A stretch of DNA of 64,000 nt from Hermodice carunculata (lineage: Eukaryota; Annelida; Polychaeta; Eunicida; Amphinomidae): NCBI GenBank assembly GCA_964020975.1, contig OZ026621.1, positions 95,028,611 to 95,092,610 of the forward strand. Reading direction: 5' to 3'. Of this stretch, positions 46,561 through 59,295 are shown in pieces. Within the stretch, counting starts at the first letter, position 1, and each line of letters starts with the position of its first letter. The notes beneath the pieces are model-generated. The model did not search any database, was not told the DNA's origin, and saw nothing but the letters and a program-made list of their open reading frames with translations. The position numbers and the translations under genes are program-made.

Positions 46561-47055
46561 CAACCAAGTCAGGAGCTTTCCTTGGCTTGGGTTGGGTGCA
46601 ATATCCCAACCCGCACCAAGGAAAAGTATTGACCGAGGGTGTGCCATCATGAATGGTCTGACATGCAAATCTCAGCAAAAACATTTTTTTGTAATGAAAA
46701 GTAGAAATGACAATTTGCATACGGGGGCTTTGGGGGTGATTTGAGCAGGACAGGACTAATTGAAACACAGGCTGGATTAAGTTAATCAGCGCTGAAAAAC
46801 AGGTAATGGACTTGAATTTAGCATGAAAATGTACATTACTGTACATTAGTAAAATTCAAGGCTTCTCTTCTGTGGAAAAAAAAAACTGGGGTGCCATCAA
46901 TAAAATGAGTACTGCAGCGCTACCAGTTGAATGCATTCTGCTCTGGACTTGGAATGAAACAAGAGATTTGTGATAAATATAATTGACTGGGAGCCTCCTA
47001 GTCACTGGGGGCAGTGGACTTAGAAGGCACTTCTGAAAAGTATGACATGTATATA
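46561..47055. other. no gene; one short hairpin
   Basis: gggttggg ... cccaaccc inverted repeat at about 46,589-46,612. Nothing else is recognised. Confidence 0.45.
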
Positions 47056-47234
47056 CAGTGGTTCCCCTTTTGTAAGGCCCCTCTGAAGAGAGGCCACCCC
47101 CTCTACAAAGACCACTTCTCTGTACAGCAGTGATGGCATTTTCATTATACTTACTCCCCTTAAGAGAAGTCATCCTTCTTATAAAGCCACAATTGAGGTG
47201 CATTTGGGGTGGCCTTATAAGAAGGGGATCACTG
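47056..47234. mobile_element. TA-flanked MITE, third family
   Basis: CAGTGGTTCCCCTTTTGTAAGG at the left and CCTTATAAGAAGGGGATCACTG at the right, between TA dinucleotides (47054-47055, 47235-47236). 179 bp, with internal inverted gaagagaggcc/gagaagtc-like copies. Same CAGTGGT start as the other TA-flanked elements. Confidence 0.82.
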
Positions 47235-48278
47235 TAGGTAGGTCATATATGTTTAAAAAAAACTGTCCTTGATGCTTCCAGATCCTGGCATTGGGCAATC
47301 AAGTAGGTCGAGTCTTCATTTGGGATATTAGATGTGGAGAACCCAAGTTTGGCAATTAAGGTATGCACTGGTTTCTGTGGAAAAATGTTTGCAAACAGAG
47401 AGAGAGAAAAAAATGTCCCTTTTCTAACTGCTGGCTCAATGTCAAACTTGGCACGTGAAGGTTAAATATGGCATGATGGTATGAGGACAGACTGTTAAAG
47501 TTGTATGTGGTCAATCTAATCTTGTCCATTCATTTATTAAGCTTTTCATTCATTTAGCTGCATGTGATTTCACATGTAGTTGCCTGCAATTTTAAAGTTC
47601 TTGAATGTGGCACAGAAAAGGATTAAAATCTTGAGGTTCTGTTTGTTGTCAATTTCATCTCTTGCAGAGGCACAGTGTTGACACATCCCAAGTGTTCCAG
47701 TGCAATTAGACAAACAAACCTAAATCGTGATGGATCTGTACTCATTTGTGTGTGTGATGACTCTTCCATATGGAGGTGGGACCGTGTACGATGAAAGTGG
47801 AGGAGACAACATCCCAAATGTGATATTTGTTGGGGATTTTTAAATTGGACGTTTCATGACACGGCCATTATTACCAAAGTTCCTGGTTCACCATTGATAA
47901 CTGTCATGTGCAAGAGCTGAGGCTGACAGCGAAGTATCTTCTGTCACATTACAACGCAGCCATTCTGTATTTTGAGGGGGGCTCAATGCGTAATATAGGA
48001 CTGGCCCCAGACATTCTAATCCTAACTGTATATTTCATTCAGCATCTCAGGTTTTTTTACTTCTACATTTTCAGTAGCACGAGCAATTATTAAGGTAGAA
48101 AAGAGCCGGACGTCAAAACGACACAAAACAGTGCAGCATGCAGATAGGCCATGCAGTCAAGAGTTGAGTGCACAGCAAAGCTGTATGTAAAATAAGAGTG
48201 TACTGGACCATTAAGGTGTATTGCATGATGTGTATTGGACCATAAGTGTACTGTGTGACAGTGGTCCAGAATACAGAA
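47235..48278. other. no recognised feature
   Basis: Unique AT-rich DNA. Short open frames without recognisable domains. Confidence 0.4.
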
Positions 48279-48405
48279 CAATAGTATCTGGTATTTAAGA
48301 TGCCCTCTGCTGCCAGAGCTGGTCTTATATTGCAGGTGATCTTTTAAGTCTCCCAACAGATGTGGTCTGTCAGGAGAGGTTGGCTTTAGAGTAGGTACCA
48401 TTGTA
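48279..48405. mobile_element. decayed copy of the first MITE family
   Basis: tagtatctggtatttaagat at the left and gctttagagtaggtaccatt followed by gta at the right correspond to the ends of the element at 29,008. Internally shortened. Confidence 0.6.
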
Positions 48406-49455
48406 CATCGTGAGTGTGGGAAAGTACATGAATTTATTCAGAGTTTTGAGTTAAGATGTATATGTTTTGTATGACTGGTGTATATGCCGGAGAGACGATG
48501 TGAGCTGGTAATGCAGCAGCCAGCATTATGTATGATTGAGGTGTCTGTTGAGAGTGTTTCTGAGAACAACTGACCAGGATCCTGAATGACTTCAATTTGC
48601 ATTACAGAATCTGGGTTGGCTAATACACATGTTACAGTGGCCTAGAGATTGTCTTTTACACAAAGTATATGAGCTATGACATGAGTGTGTGTCCATCATG
48701 TTTCCAGTTGAGCTTTTGGCTACAGTGCCACCAAGTGGCCAAGAGTTTTACTTTGCAAGGTCAAAATACTAGGTATTATTTCCAGTGTAGCTGGGAGAAC
48801 AAGACACTTGTTATGATGGACCTATGGATGTAAATTGTAATTATGCAAATAAAACAGTCCAGATATTTACAGTTTACAAATATTGATGTTCTTCTTCTTT
48901 CAATTGATCAGGGTCCCAGTATGATTAAGTGCGGAAGTTTGAAAATAATATTATGGTCACGATGATAAAACTATGGTGACACTCAAAAACACAACCCAAG
49001 TATTACAGTATTTTGTCCCATCTACTTTCAATCTCATTCACAGATACAACATATAATACTGATGGAATGGGGTGTACTTGTTCACAACACTTCAGTTTTG
49101 TTTAGTCTAAGTCCACACTATATACTTATATATAACACTCAGGTGACAACTTCCGAGCAGCACTGAATAATTAGCTTCAGTTCATCTTGTGGTGTGTACA
49201 CACTCTGCTGGTTACTAGATTTGTAAATCAGGTACATACAAGTCACGATGTTTGTATATTTTTGTCTTTGTGTGATGTGCAATTAAGGTATACTTTATAT
49301 GGCTACACATGATGCACATGATGTAAGGTGAGGCTGTTATCACCACAAGAAGTATAGTTTTGGGATTAATCATTTGTAATTAGGCAATCAGCATAATTAA
49401 GAGTAAAATTACAAGGTTGTAGTTCCTCAGCTTATATTTAATTATATTGATTAAT
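48406..49455. other. no recognised feature
   Basis: Unique sequence; no gene, RNA or repeat landmark recognised. Confidence 0.4.
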
Positions 49456-49461
49456 TATTAA

Positions 49462-49486
49462 AGTGTGTGTGTCAACACACACTGTT

Positions 49487-49562
<76 letters not shown>

Positions 49563-50650
49563 ACGACCAAATTTGTCCGGAGCTTCTCTCGGACACTATT
49601 ATTCCGAAAACCACCAAACTTGCCATTATGACTGACCCACAAGTGAAATAAGGCACCTGACTTGGAATAGTCATGATGTTTAAAATTATGCAAATTATGA
49701 GCAATTAAAATTTTAAAGCTTTATATCTTAAAAAATATTATAGATAGACACAAAGTTCTAACTTACACTTATAGGTTTGAGACATCTGGCAAATCCAATA
49801 GAATGCAAACAAAAGTTGGGGAATTTTAATGTATGCTAAATTCAGTGAATTTCCCAAGAATCCACATTTTGACAGAGGCTTCTGCTGTATTGCATATTAC
49901 AAGCCTCCATGGTGCAAGGCAACCATTTTGCATTCATGATACTTGAACCTGTCTCATAGGCAGCCTTTTAGCCATGCCTGCTAGGTGTATGGCTTTAAAG
50001 TTTTGGGTCTTATGGCAAATGAGAGGTGGGGGGAACTCCCAACTGTTGAACAACTGTGCAATGTCTAATGATGTTCTCAATAAAATACAGAGGATCTCTT
50101 TCTGTTCATGCAACAAACATATCTGCTGCATGTTCACACTAATGCTGGACAGAGCTGTAAGTACACCATGACTGAGACTGACCAGTGGGAGTGTCCTGGT
50201 AGCTGGTTTGTTTTAGCCTGAGGCTAGGAGTGTGCTGGGCTTATCAGTTCCATCAGTCCCGAGGGATCAGAGGCACTGGACTTCCAGGCAGAACAAGCCT
50301 GGCAGAGTGTACCCTCTGTTCAAAATAGACTACATACAGAGCTTACAGTGCTCAATGACTGTTTTCACAACTTGATTAATTTTGAAAAAGTGTGTGGATC
50401 TGGGTCATCTCACTGGACACTTTCATGTCTTTGTTTTCTTGTAACCAGTGAGATGAAGGCTGTTCTTCATAGCCAATACTGAGTCAGTATAGTGCATGTC
50501 TCAGTTCACAGGTACATGTACATGTAGTTTTGTGACAGCATCTGTTTAAATTTGTTTATGTTATCAAGGAACAAAGACAGTTTTGCATTGCATGTGTACA
50601 CATCCCTCTGAATTATAATGTGTGTAAGCTGTACATGCACATATACCCAT
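49462..50650 (+). mobile_element. microsatellite element copy B (about 1.2 kb)
   Basis: Leading hairpin 49462-49483 (stem AGTGTGTGT / ACACACACT, loop GTCA), then a (CT)n tract 49,491-49,561 in place of CTTT. Then come cgaccaaatttgtccggag, ccaccaaacttgccattatg and the shared landmarks of copies A and C, out to acatccctctgaattataat near 50,600. Non-coding. Confidence 0.75.
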
Positions 50651-50670
50651 CAATACTCCCCAGAAGGGCT

Positions 50671-50835
50671 TGACCCTCTCAGGAGTGGGAACTTTTCTCT
50701 GGTCACGAGGGTGCCCACTGTAGAGAGGTTTCACTGTACAGAGGTTTCACTGTACAGTGGTACCTACAATTTAAGACCACTCCTAACGCCAGACAAAAGT
50801 GGTTACATAGGACAGGTGGTCTTTCATCTCAGATA
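50671..50835. mobile_element. nested MITE end fragments
   Basis: Two successive gaggtttcactgta ends (50,725-50,754) match the right end of the 34.5-kb MITE family. They are followed at 50,755 by CAGTGGTACCTACAATTTAA, the left end of the 29.0-kb family, which fades near 50,830. TA junctions separate them. Confidence 0.55.
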
Positions 50836-50856
50836 AATTAACAAAGAAATAAAAGG

Positions 50857-50905
50857 TTTCTTTCTTTCTTTCGTTCTTTCTTTCTTTCTTTCTTTCTTTC
50901 TTTCA
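50857..50905. repeat. (TTTC)n microsatellite
   Basis: Twelve units with one gttc interruption. Confidence 0.93.
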
Positions 50906-51022
50906 TTAAAATAGACAGTATAGTTGTAGAATTTCAAATTGGTATAAAATGGTCCTGCTACCTGTACATGTTATGCATATTTAGGTGGATGGTCAGGGTA
51001 ACAATAGAGGTGGGACCCAGTT

Positions 51023-51025
<3 letters not shown>

Positions 51026-51102
<77 letters not shown>
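51026..51102. repeat. (TA)n microsatellite
   Basis: About 38 uninterrupted TA units, cruciform-prone. Confidence 0.97.
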
Positions 51103-51104
<2 letters not shown>

Positions 51105-51574
51105 AGGGAATGAATTTCCCCAGCAGGCTAACCTTGGAGTAGAGTATACTCCGTAACTACTCCCTTTTTATCCTTTTTGTTGTAGTGATTGACATGTGGT
51201 CATTGTGGATTACTTGAATCAGAATTGTATTTCCGCTGTTCTGTTCCACACACTTAGGAAAGAGGTATACATGGTTACTTGTAAGTTCATTCAGTACTGT
51301 TCGTGGAGAAATACACTTTTTGTTAAGTTTGTTTAAATTCATAAAAGGTTCTTTTCAATTTATACATTTATTATTAGTAGAAAGTGAGCTACAAAAGTTT
51401 CAGTTAAAGTTGCTGATGACTCAGGCATTCTTGCTGATAAACAGTCTTATTTTTTATATCAAAGAAGGATGTGATATGTTGTGTTCTTTCATTGGCTCAT
51501 TCAAATATTCAGGAAAAGTAAATGTAATGATGTTTTATCCTTCCAACACAATCATGGCGTTTAATATTATGTTA

Positions 51575-52390
51575 TCATCATTAAACATACGAGGTATAGC
51601 AGACACATTTAAACCGATATCAATATTTCATTGGCTCAGAAAATTTCATAATGGTATATGTTTCTTACAAGAAACACATAGTACTTTGGAAAGAGAATTA
51701 CATATGCACCTACAAAAAACTTTGAAAAGGATCGATGCGTTTTTATAGAAATGGTACATGAAAAATTACAACCATATCAAGGAGGAAATATCATTATAGG
51801 GGGTGATTTCAATTCTATTTTAAACCCAGATTTAGATAACAAAGGAGGACAAAAAAACTGATATCACAAAATACATGCGAAAGATTTTTGACCTTCTTTT
51901 CAATGAATTAGACCTTTCAGATATCTGGCGTATGAGGAACCCAGACCTTTTCATGTTTACATGGCAATCAAAGAAACCATTAGTACAATGTAGACTAGAT
52001 TATTGGTTGATTTCCTCTTTCTTAACAACTCATGTCACTGATGATAAGATAAGACCATATATTAAAACAGACCATAGTCTTATTAGTTTAGAGTTGAAAG
52101 GTAACTTGTTTTGAAAGTGTGGTACAGGTTTATGGAAATTCTATTCTGCTTTACTGAAAGATTCCACATATGTTCAGAAAATCAAAGAATTATTGAGTTT
52201 TTGTAAGGAAAAATATGCAGAATATACAGATAGAGGATTGGTATGGGATGCAATTAAATGCAAAATGCAGGGCATTACAATCAAATATTCTAAAAATGAG
52301 TTAAGGGAAGCAAGGAAGAGAGAAAAAGAATTAAAACACAGATTAGATGATTTGGTCGCAGATGAAAATACTCATTCAAATACTGATGAT
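51575..52390 (+). pseudogene. LINE endonuclease domain and linker
   Basis: Segments in order: LSSLNIRGIADTFKPISIFH, CFLQETHST (catalytic Glu in QETH), IIIGGDFNSILNPDLDNKGG (GGDFN box near 51,799), LSDIWRMRNPDLFMFTWQS, LDYWLISSFL and TDHSLISLELKG (the Asp-His pair near 52,068). After a TGA comes the linker with CGTGLWKFYSALLKDSTYV, GLVWDAIKCKMQGITIKYSK and a basic ELREARKREKELKHRLDDL coiled region. It matches the EN-linker layout of Tx1/L1-like elements. At least three breaks. Confidence 0.82.
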
Positions 52391-52402
52391 TGACTTTGAG
52401 AA

Positions 52403-52865
52403 AGCCTTACTGGATCTGACAAGGTTAAACTGGTATTCGGTTTGGTCTCATCACTATCATTGAAACTGGATCTGACAAGGTTAAACTGGTATTCGGTTTG
52501 GTCTCATCACTATCATTGAAAACTGTTATCCACTTCTCTTTTCATGGAACCCTTATATATTTGGTAACAATTTGAACATTCAGGCATTTTCTGCACATAT
52601 TACAGTGCAGTAAGTGTTCCAAGTGTAATGAAACTGATGTTGTTTTTTATAATTGTCTGATGAATATAGTTTGTTATTGTGAAAGTCATGTCAGGTTGGC
52701 TCAAAGTGTTTAATGTACTCTTTCTCTGTCTCTCTCTTGTATAAATAATTAGCATCCAAATCAACTGACTGATAAGTTGAACTACGTCTGATTATAAATG
52801 AAAAAATTTAAAACTGTTACAGGAAAACAGTTATACTTACAGTTACCTTTGGGAATTTCAAATGA

Positions 52866-52936
<71 letters not shown>

Positions 52937-53948
52937 ATAAAACCGAATTCTTTCTCTGATAAAGGTAGTAGAATTTTACAATAATTAGGACTGTTTTACA
53001 ATTTGACCTTTTGAACTTTATAGAACCACGAGTTAGATGTACATTATGCTTGGCTGACTTACAGATGACTTACAATGGCATACTACATTTTTGGAATTCT
53101 AAATTATTACCCTAATAATTGACTTATTAGATGATTTGTGGGATTATATGCTTTCTTGAACATTTAAATGTCCTTTCAAAAATACTTCTGGAAACCAACT
53201 TGAAATGTGACTGCTATCCTTACAAATTTTGACTATTGTAATGCATTTTTGACTACGTTTTAATGATTTGAGGCCTAATGTCACTTGCTTCTGGCTGATG
53301 TTTAACATTTGAACAAATGTACTTACTATATTTGGAAATTCAAACACTTTTCTTTTTGAAATACTCTTAGTTTATCTCCTTTAAAACAACATCATGTCTT
53401 TAACTACATGCCTAAAACACATCGAATTATATAATCATGTTGTTTAGATTCTTATTGATGGTCATTTTAGGCCTAGAGGGCTTTTCTGATGGATTGGTGT
53501 TGGTGTCGCTTTGTGGACTTATATGGATGATGATCATTGTTGAGATGGTGGTTGCAAGTAGTACCTTTTTAAATACTGAATTTTATTGACATTTTCAACA
53601 AGTTAAGAACCTCCACTTACAAATTCTCTGAGGTGCTGCAAATTTTGGTCCCTTTTCATAAATTGTTGGTCCTGTATATGCATGAATGATGCAACTGTTC
53701 AAGCCAATTTACTGAAATAGGCCTATAATTTCAAACAAAACTTTTTGCATTCTGTCATGTGAAAACTAGATAAAGTTTTTTCCCCCTATGGACCTTTGCA
53801 CTTACGTTTTGGTCTCTTTTGAGTAAATACGAACTATAAATTTATATGTTTCAGCTATACATACCAAGGAACATTGCCTTTGGTCGGAATTGACTTGGAT
53901 TTGTTTCGTTAGGACTACGGTTTGAATATGGTAATGACACTGTCTAAT
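52403..53948. other. 1.5-kb insertion inside the LINE RT
   Basis: RT reads IDFEKA up to about 52,402, then FDTIEWKYLDQALKCFNFG resumes at about 53,949. The insertion falls between adjacent residues of one motif. It begins with a 56-bp direct duplication (52,409-52,464 and 52,465-52,520, starting actggatctgacaagg). It contains (CT)n at 52,868-52,933 and otherwise unrecognised AT-rich DNA. No clear terminal repeats. Either an unknown element or filler DNA from a repair event. Confidence 0.6.
52868..52933. repeat. (CT)n microsatellite
   Basis: About 33 uninterrupted CT units inside the insertion. Confidence 0.97.
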
Positions 53949-55870
53949 TTGATACAATTGAATGGAAATATCTTGATCAAGCTTTGAAATGCTTTAATTT
54001 TGGTCTTAATTCAGGAAATGGGTGTCGATTCTGTATAATGATATTTCAAGTTGTGTCATGAATAATGGGTATGCCTCAGTTTTTTCAGTTGGGCTGTGGA
54101 GTTACACAGGAGTGTCCCCTTTCCCTTTTTTGTTTGTCTTAGCCGTTGAAACTTGAGCCATATCTATAAGGTCAAACAGTGACATAAATGGTATTCATAT
54201 TGGTGATACTGAAGTGAAAATTGAAGCTGATGATACTACTTGTTTCCTGGCTGATGCTCAGCTAAGTCCTTGCTTCAAAGGTTATGATTTTTTGAGACAT
54301 GTTGCGGTTTGAAATGCAATATTGAGAAAACAGTAGCCGCATTGATTGGACGAGAAAAATATTCCTCTGACTGGGATTTGCCTGTCAGATGGAGCACAGG
54401 AAGTTTCTCCATGCTTGGTATAACTTTTACTAATACTGAACTTGAAATGAGTTCCTTGAATTTTGCATCTAGTATGCAATCATTCAAAGATGTATTAAAA
54501 GTGTGGAAGGTTCGACAGTTATCATTAATTGGTAAAAACATAGTATTGAAAGGTTTACCTGCATCAAAATGGTTCTGTTGCATTTTTTCTGTTTACATAG
54601 TAGAAAAAATATTGATCTTGTTCAACGATGCATAAATGAATTTTTGTGGAATCGACCAATTCCTAAAGTTAAAAATCTAATCATGTATAAGAAAATCCAG
54701 GATGTCGGGCTCAAAATTTTACACTTAAAATCTCAAGTAAAGGCTTTGCTTTTAAAATGGGTCAAAAATTTATTTGACAATATGGATGCAAAAGGGAAAC
54801 ACATTTTTCAGGCTTTCATTCCATTTATTAACCTGAAAGACTTATTTCTGTCAAGGTGTCATATATTTGCAAATTGGCAGTTGTCCCGTTTTACAAGAAC
54901 CTTATAAATTTGTGGAATCAGTTTAAAATAAATTATGAGCCCATTAATGGTAATGACGTCCAAAATTAATTTCTGTTTAATGATTTTATTTTGATACACA
55001 AAAAAAAACTGTTTTCCTAAAACATTGGTATCAGTTAGGTGATCTTCTTGAAGATGAGAGTAACTTTTTGTCACAGCAAACCTTACATGAAAAATATGGT
55101 CTACAGACGAACTTTCTAGAATATTTATCTATTCGATCTGCTATACCAGTAAAATGGAAACAATTTTTATTGATTGAACACCATAAAAATATTTTAGATG
55201 TGCCAGTGCTAAATATTGAAGGAAAAAAGAAAAAGTAATTTTATCCAATGTAAAGAATTTTATTGGACATTAATATATTCTAATAACTTGCTGACCCCAA
55301 CAGCTTGGCAACATGGGATGGAATATTTTGATTAAAATGAAGATAACTGGGGAAAAATTCATATTTTACCTTTCAGATGTACTTTTGAAACAAGACTACA
55401 AAGTTTTCAGTTTGCCTGTTTACATAGATTTGTAACTCATAATGCACAATTATACAAGTTTAAATGAATAGAATCGGAACAATTAATGTTTGCGAGGAAA
55501 ACGACAAAATTATTCATCGATTTTGTAAGTGTGATCACGTAACAGGTTTTTGGTAACTGTTTCAACAGTGGTGGAATTCATGTAAAAATAATGTCATAAA
55601 CTTAACAAAATTTTATATAATGTTTGGATTTTTCAATGAGCCAAAAAGGTATGCTCTGAACAACTGTTTACTGCAAGCAAAATACTTTATTCACTATTGT
55701 GGTTCCAAAAAAGAAAGAGTCTCATTTCGAGCCTTTCTTCGGTATTTAAGAAATAAGCTCAACGCTGAACAACATATTATGTATAACAGGAATCAGCAAG
55801 AAGTCTTTGCATCTCGATGGAATTCTGTAGCTCAGACTTTATCTATTGTATATATATTGAAAGGCCAATA
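53949..55870 (+). pseudogene. LINE reverse transcriptase core and C-terminal region
   Basis: FDTIEWKYLDQALKCFNFG, then LYNDISSCVMNNGYASVFS, the GVTQECPLS remnant of the usual RQGCPLSP box (near 54,095), and ADDT of the YADD box (near 54,226, Tyr replaced). After this come CNIEKTVAALIGREKYSSDW, SMLGITFTNTELE, WKVRQLSLIGKNIVLKGLPA, INEFLWNRPIPKVKNLIMY, DVGLKILHLKSQVKALLLKW, and the far C-terminus with LNNCLLQAKYFIHYCGSKKE and FLRYLRNKLNAEQHIMYNRN (55,650-55,800). The order is that of L1/Tx1-like ORF2 proteins. Many stops and shifts. Confidence 0.82.
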
Positions 55871-55890
55871 AAATATTATTTAAAAAAAAG

Positions 55891-57240
55891 ATACTGATGT
55901 TGTACCTGTGACTTCTAAACACAACTTTGGAAGGAATAAAATTCTATATATAGAGTGTTTCATATTTTATCACAAGATTAATTCTTGCCACATTTTACAG
56001 GGAAGATCTACCTATTAAATAAAAACTAAAAACAATTTTGGGAATATTTGACTGGGCAAAATTTTTGTCCAAATTCAAATTAAAGTGGACTTCAGCAGGC
56101 CTTGTTACATCATGCCAAAATGGGCTCTTGAAAAATTGTGCAGCTAATCGACTTCATGAAAGCTAAACATTTTGAACATTAGCTTCATGCATAATTGCAG
56201 GACATATACCTATAAACAGAATAGTACTGTTTTGTATGTATTTTGTATTTTTTCCAGTTCTTTAGGGAAAAATAACACTCAGAAGAGAAGAACTATTTTG
56301 AGACAAATTCTGGAAATTAAACACATGGGGATATAAATGATTTTACAGGAGCCCCACTCTCTATTTTGAACACTTGAGAGAAACCATACATGTGGAATAA
56401 GTGTTGAAATTTCATGTCCTAATAAACCCCTCGGTTGCAGCTCTGTCCATGGCAAACACAGTGACAGTGAATGAGCCACAAACCTGACAAAGTTGACCTC
56501 TGTGGCATAGATCAGGTCAAGGTCACTCCTGCAGTCCCATACATGCATTCCATGTGAATTATCCACACAACAAATTTGGTTAGGGTAGCTCTTTCCATTC
56601 TGAAGTGGCAGTGACACTGGCCACTGCATTTAATAATACACAAAACTTGAACCTGTGACCTTAAAACTAAATCGGTTCACTCCTGCGATCCCACCAGATT
56701 ATTCCATTAGAGGGACTCTAACACCAAATTTAGTTGGGACAGATGTTTCCATTACCTCAGTTATTGCATTGACATCAAGTGTGGATGGCCATTATAACTA
56801 TATACTTCAGCCAAGTGTAGTAAGGGATGTTCAAACTTCAAGATCCTTACCGCATTGAGGAATGCATCCATAAAGAAGGGCAAGAAGAGAAGGTTATTGT
56901 TCTAATCCTGTAGCTTGTGCTACATTCGAGGGCTCTGGCTGTCACTTTCCATTGTAGTTTGGAACCTCCTCATAACATTAAAGTATCTGTATACTGAAAT
57001 GCCAAATTTGTCACAGGAAATCTACGTGTACAGCTATAATGTTCATAAAATTGTGCAACCTCTGCTGCTAAGATGCATGTAACCAGCTGAATCAAGATTA
57101 CTGTTGACAGCCAATCTAATAGAAATGCATGCCTCTCAACCATATAAAAAGTGGCCCATTGGGCTGTATATTCATCAGAATACACAGGAAAATGCTAATT
57201 GTGACATCTTTGGCCCAACCTGATGTGTGGTGAAATGTCA
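55891..57240. other. no gene recognised
   Basis: AT-rich DNA with isolated gacctgatc...aaggtcactcctgcag strings near 56,510-56,540 that resemble the aaggtca repeat families. Short open frames are unsupported. Confidence 0.4.
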
Positions 57241-58440
57241 ACTGCTTCAACATTTTTAGCTCTGCTGACCAAAGGTGGCAGAGCTGATGCGACTGCTGAT
57301 GTCTGTCTCACCCTCCGTAAACTTTTGCTCGTTAGTGCGATACTGCCCACAGTTTTCAAGTTAGCCCAACATAACTTTCAGGACTTACTGGGTGTATGAA
57401 AAATCTAGGCCCTTTTCAATATTGGGCGTCATCTACACTATTATATAATACAGGGGTCAAAATGTGAAAATCTTGTAAACACTCTACCATATTAATTTTT
57501 GGCGGACCTTCACCAGATTTGGTGGGATTGTGGGGGAAGTCCCAGTCTAATGATACTAGTGGTGCCATCTATAATTTGACGGAAATTGTAAGCCAAAATT
57601 TGCTTTAAGATGTAAAATTCCATGTTTGGAAAAGTAATTGGATTAGACTTGCCAAATTCATAGGACAGATAGACCATGGCCAAAGGTATGATGTTATGTA
57701 ATATCAACGAACTTTACCTCTTGTGAGATCACCATGCCGGTAAAATAGTAAAGGTGATTTTCTAATGGCAGGGTGTCGCTTGGACATCAATGGCAAAGAG
57801 AATTGGGCCTCCAGATCAAAATTGCACTTAATTAATTAATACATAAAACTGTACTTGGTGACCTACTTTTTGAGTCCCTGTGACCCAGTAATTATGGAGT
57901 TTGGCGCTTGTCCAAGTTTATTGTTTTTCGTCAATAACTCGAAAATTTTATTCCCGATTTGAACAAACAGGCAATATACGGAAATCTGTATGTAGGGCAC
58001 ATATTTTGAACACTAACAATTTTGCAATCTGAGTTAAAGCTCAAGGTCAAATGGCCAGTTTGAATATAAAGGTTATCTCATAAATGCTCTACACCCTACA
58101 ATTTGAGATAGGCCCATATAACATTTGGGAATTATGAAGTTTATAATAATATTTGTTGACATCAATATTGGTGGCGCCACCTATAGTATTATGTAACCAC
58201 AATACCATCCACAGTTTTCAAGTTAGCCCAATAAAGGCAATACAACTTTCAGGACCTATATGGTGTATAAAAATCAAGGGTTCGTTTCGATATTGGTGAC
58301 ACCACCTACAATATTATGCAATATAGGGGTCAAAATATGAAAATCTTGTGAACACTCTAGTATCTTTAATTTTAGGCAGATCTTCACCAAATTTGGTGCA
58401 ATTGTGGGGAAGATCAAAGTCTAAGTTGCTAATGATACTA
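57241..58440. repeat. dispersed repeat with two direct copies
   Basis: The segment ccacagttttcaagttagcc ... ggggtcaaaatgtgaaaatc ... cttcaccagatttggtg (57,350-57,545) recurs at about 58,206-58,410, some 860 bp apart. A third partial copy is at 45.5-45.9 kb. No coding. Confidence 0.7.
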
Positions 58441-58988
58441 CTAAGTAAAACCCAGGATGTGCTTGGATTTAATAAAAAAATCAAACTGTCGGCAAACTAT
58501 AAACATGACATTTCACCACTGATGTGACATTTTGGTGAGTGTCAGTAAAGAGGTTGACCTGGAACATCTATGCGTTCAATGACCCACATAGGGCCATATC
58601 TGCAATAAAATATTGTGTTTTCATCTGTGCACTCAATTATTTGTGTTAATAAGATAGTGGCGGATGGGCCTAAAACCACAACATCGTCACAAGGAGCTCC
58701 TACTCCTGCACTGCATGGAAAGTTTTGAAACGAAGTTTACGTCTGGACCACCATCCCGCTTCACATGTGACATGATTTCTCCGTTTCTGGACATGCCAAC
58801 AAGCTGCAGCTCACCATTTTATTCCACAACTAGGCTATTTTCTACAGGTGTATCACACAGATAATCCATTGAAATCCACATTAAAATCCATTTCGGCAAA
58901 AAGTCCGACATTCCAGTGCCAAAATCAAATGGGTATCCCATCCTGAATCGAGTTTGTTCCGTGACATTTAAGAAATGAGAGTCGATTT
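58441..58988. other. no gene recognised
   Basis: Open frames of about 65 codons exist on both strands (58,664-58,864 plus; 58,819-59,013 minus) but show no recognisable domain. Confidence 0.35.
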
Positions 58989-59107
58989 TGTGTGTGTTAT
59001 GGCATAATGACACGCGTAATTGAAGCTGACATCGTGGGCGTGGCGCACGCCAGTGCGCCTCGCCCGATGCCAGCTTCGATCACCCGCGTCATTATGCCAT
59101 AAACACA
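58989..59107. repeat. large imperfect palindrome, about 48-bp arms
   Basis: The left arm begins gtgtgttatggcataatgac and passes cgcg, gaagctgacatcg. The right arm ends with the inverse (gtcattatgccat followed by aaacacac), with gatgccagcttcgatc between. Roughly nine of ten positions pair. The centre is CpG-rich (ggcgcacgccagtgcgcc), itself able to fold. Confidence 0.8.
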
Positions 59108-59295
59108 CAAAAGCGACCCTCATTGCTTATATTTACATTTCCCTCTTAATTTTTCTGCTCAATTACACGAAATTTAGAAATGTAATGCATAAAATTAAGA
59201 GAAACGTCCAGAAACTGATTTACCCAGCATGTTCAAGTGTTAAGTTCCGGAAACCCAGGTGAGCGTGGCTTATTGGAATGTGGGCGGGACACTTG

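Larger units (their letters stand above)
51320..55890 (+). mobile_element. decayed L1/Tx1-type LINE, nearly full length
   Basis: All parts of a non-LTR ORF2 occur in order on the plus strand: APE endonuclease (51,575-52,110), linker (52,115-52,395), RT start (52,385), RT core (53,950-54,300), RT thumb and C-terminal region (54,300-55,870), and an A-rich end (aaaaaaaa near 55,886). The length of about 4.6 kb includes a 1.5-kb insertion. At least ten stops or frame changes and a missing clear ORF1 show that it is dead. The region at 51,103-51,560 may be its 5' leader. Confidence 0.85.

Noticed and set aside
58664-59013. Small genes on either strand near 58.7-59.0 kb
   Set aside because: About 65 codons each, overlapping on opposite strands, with no recognised domain or splice context.
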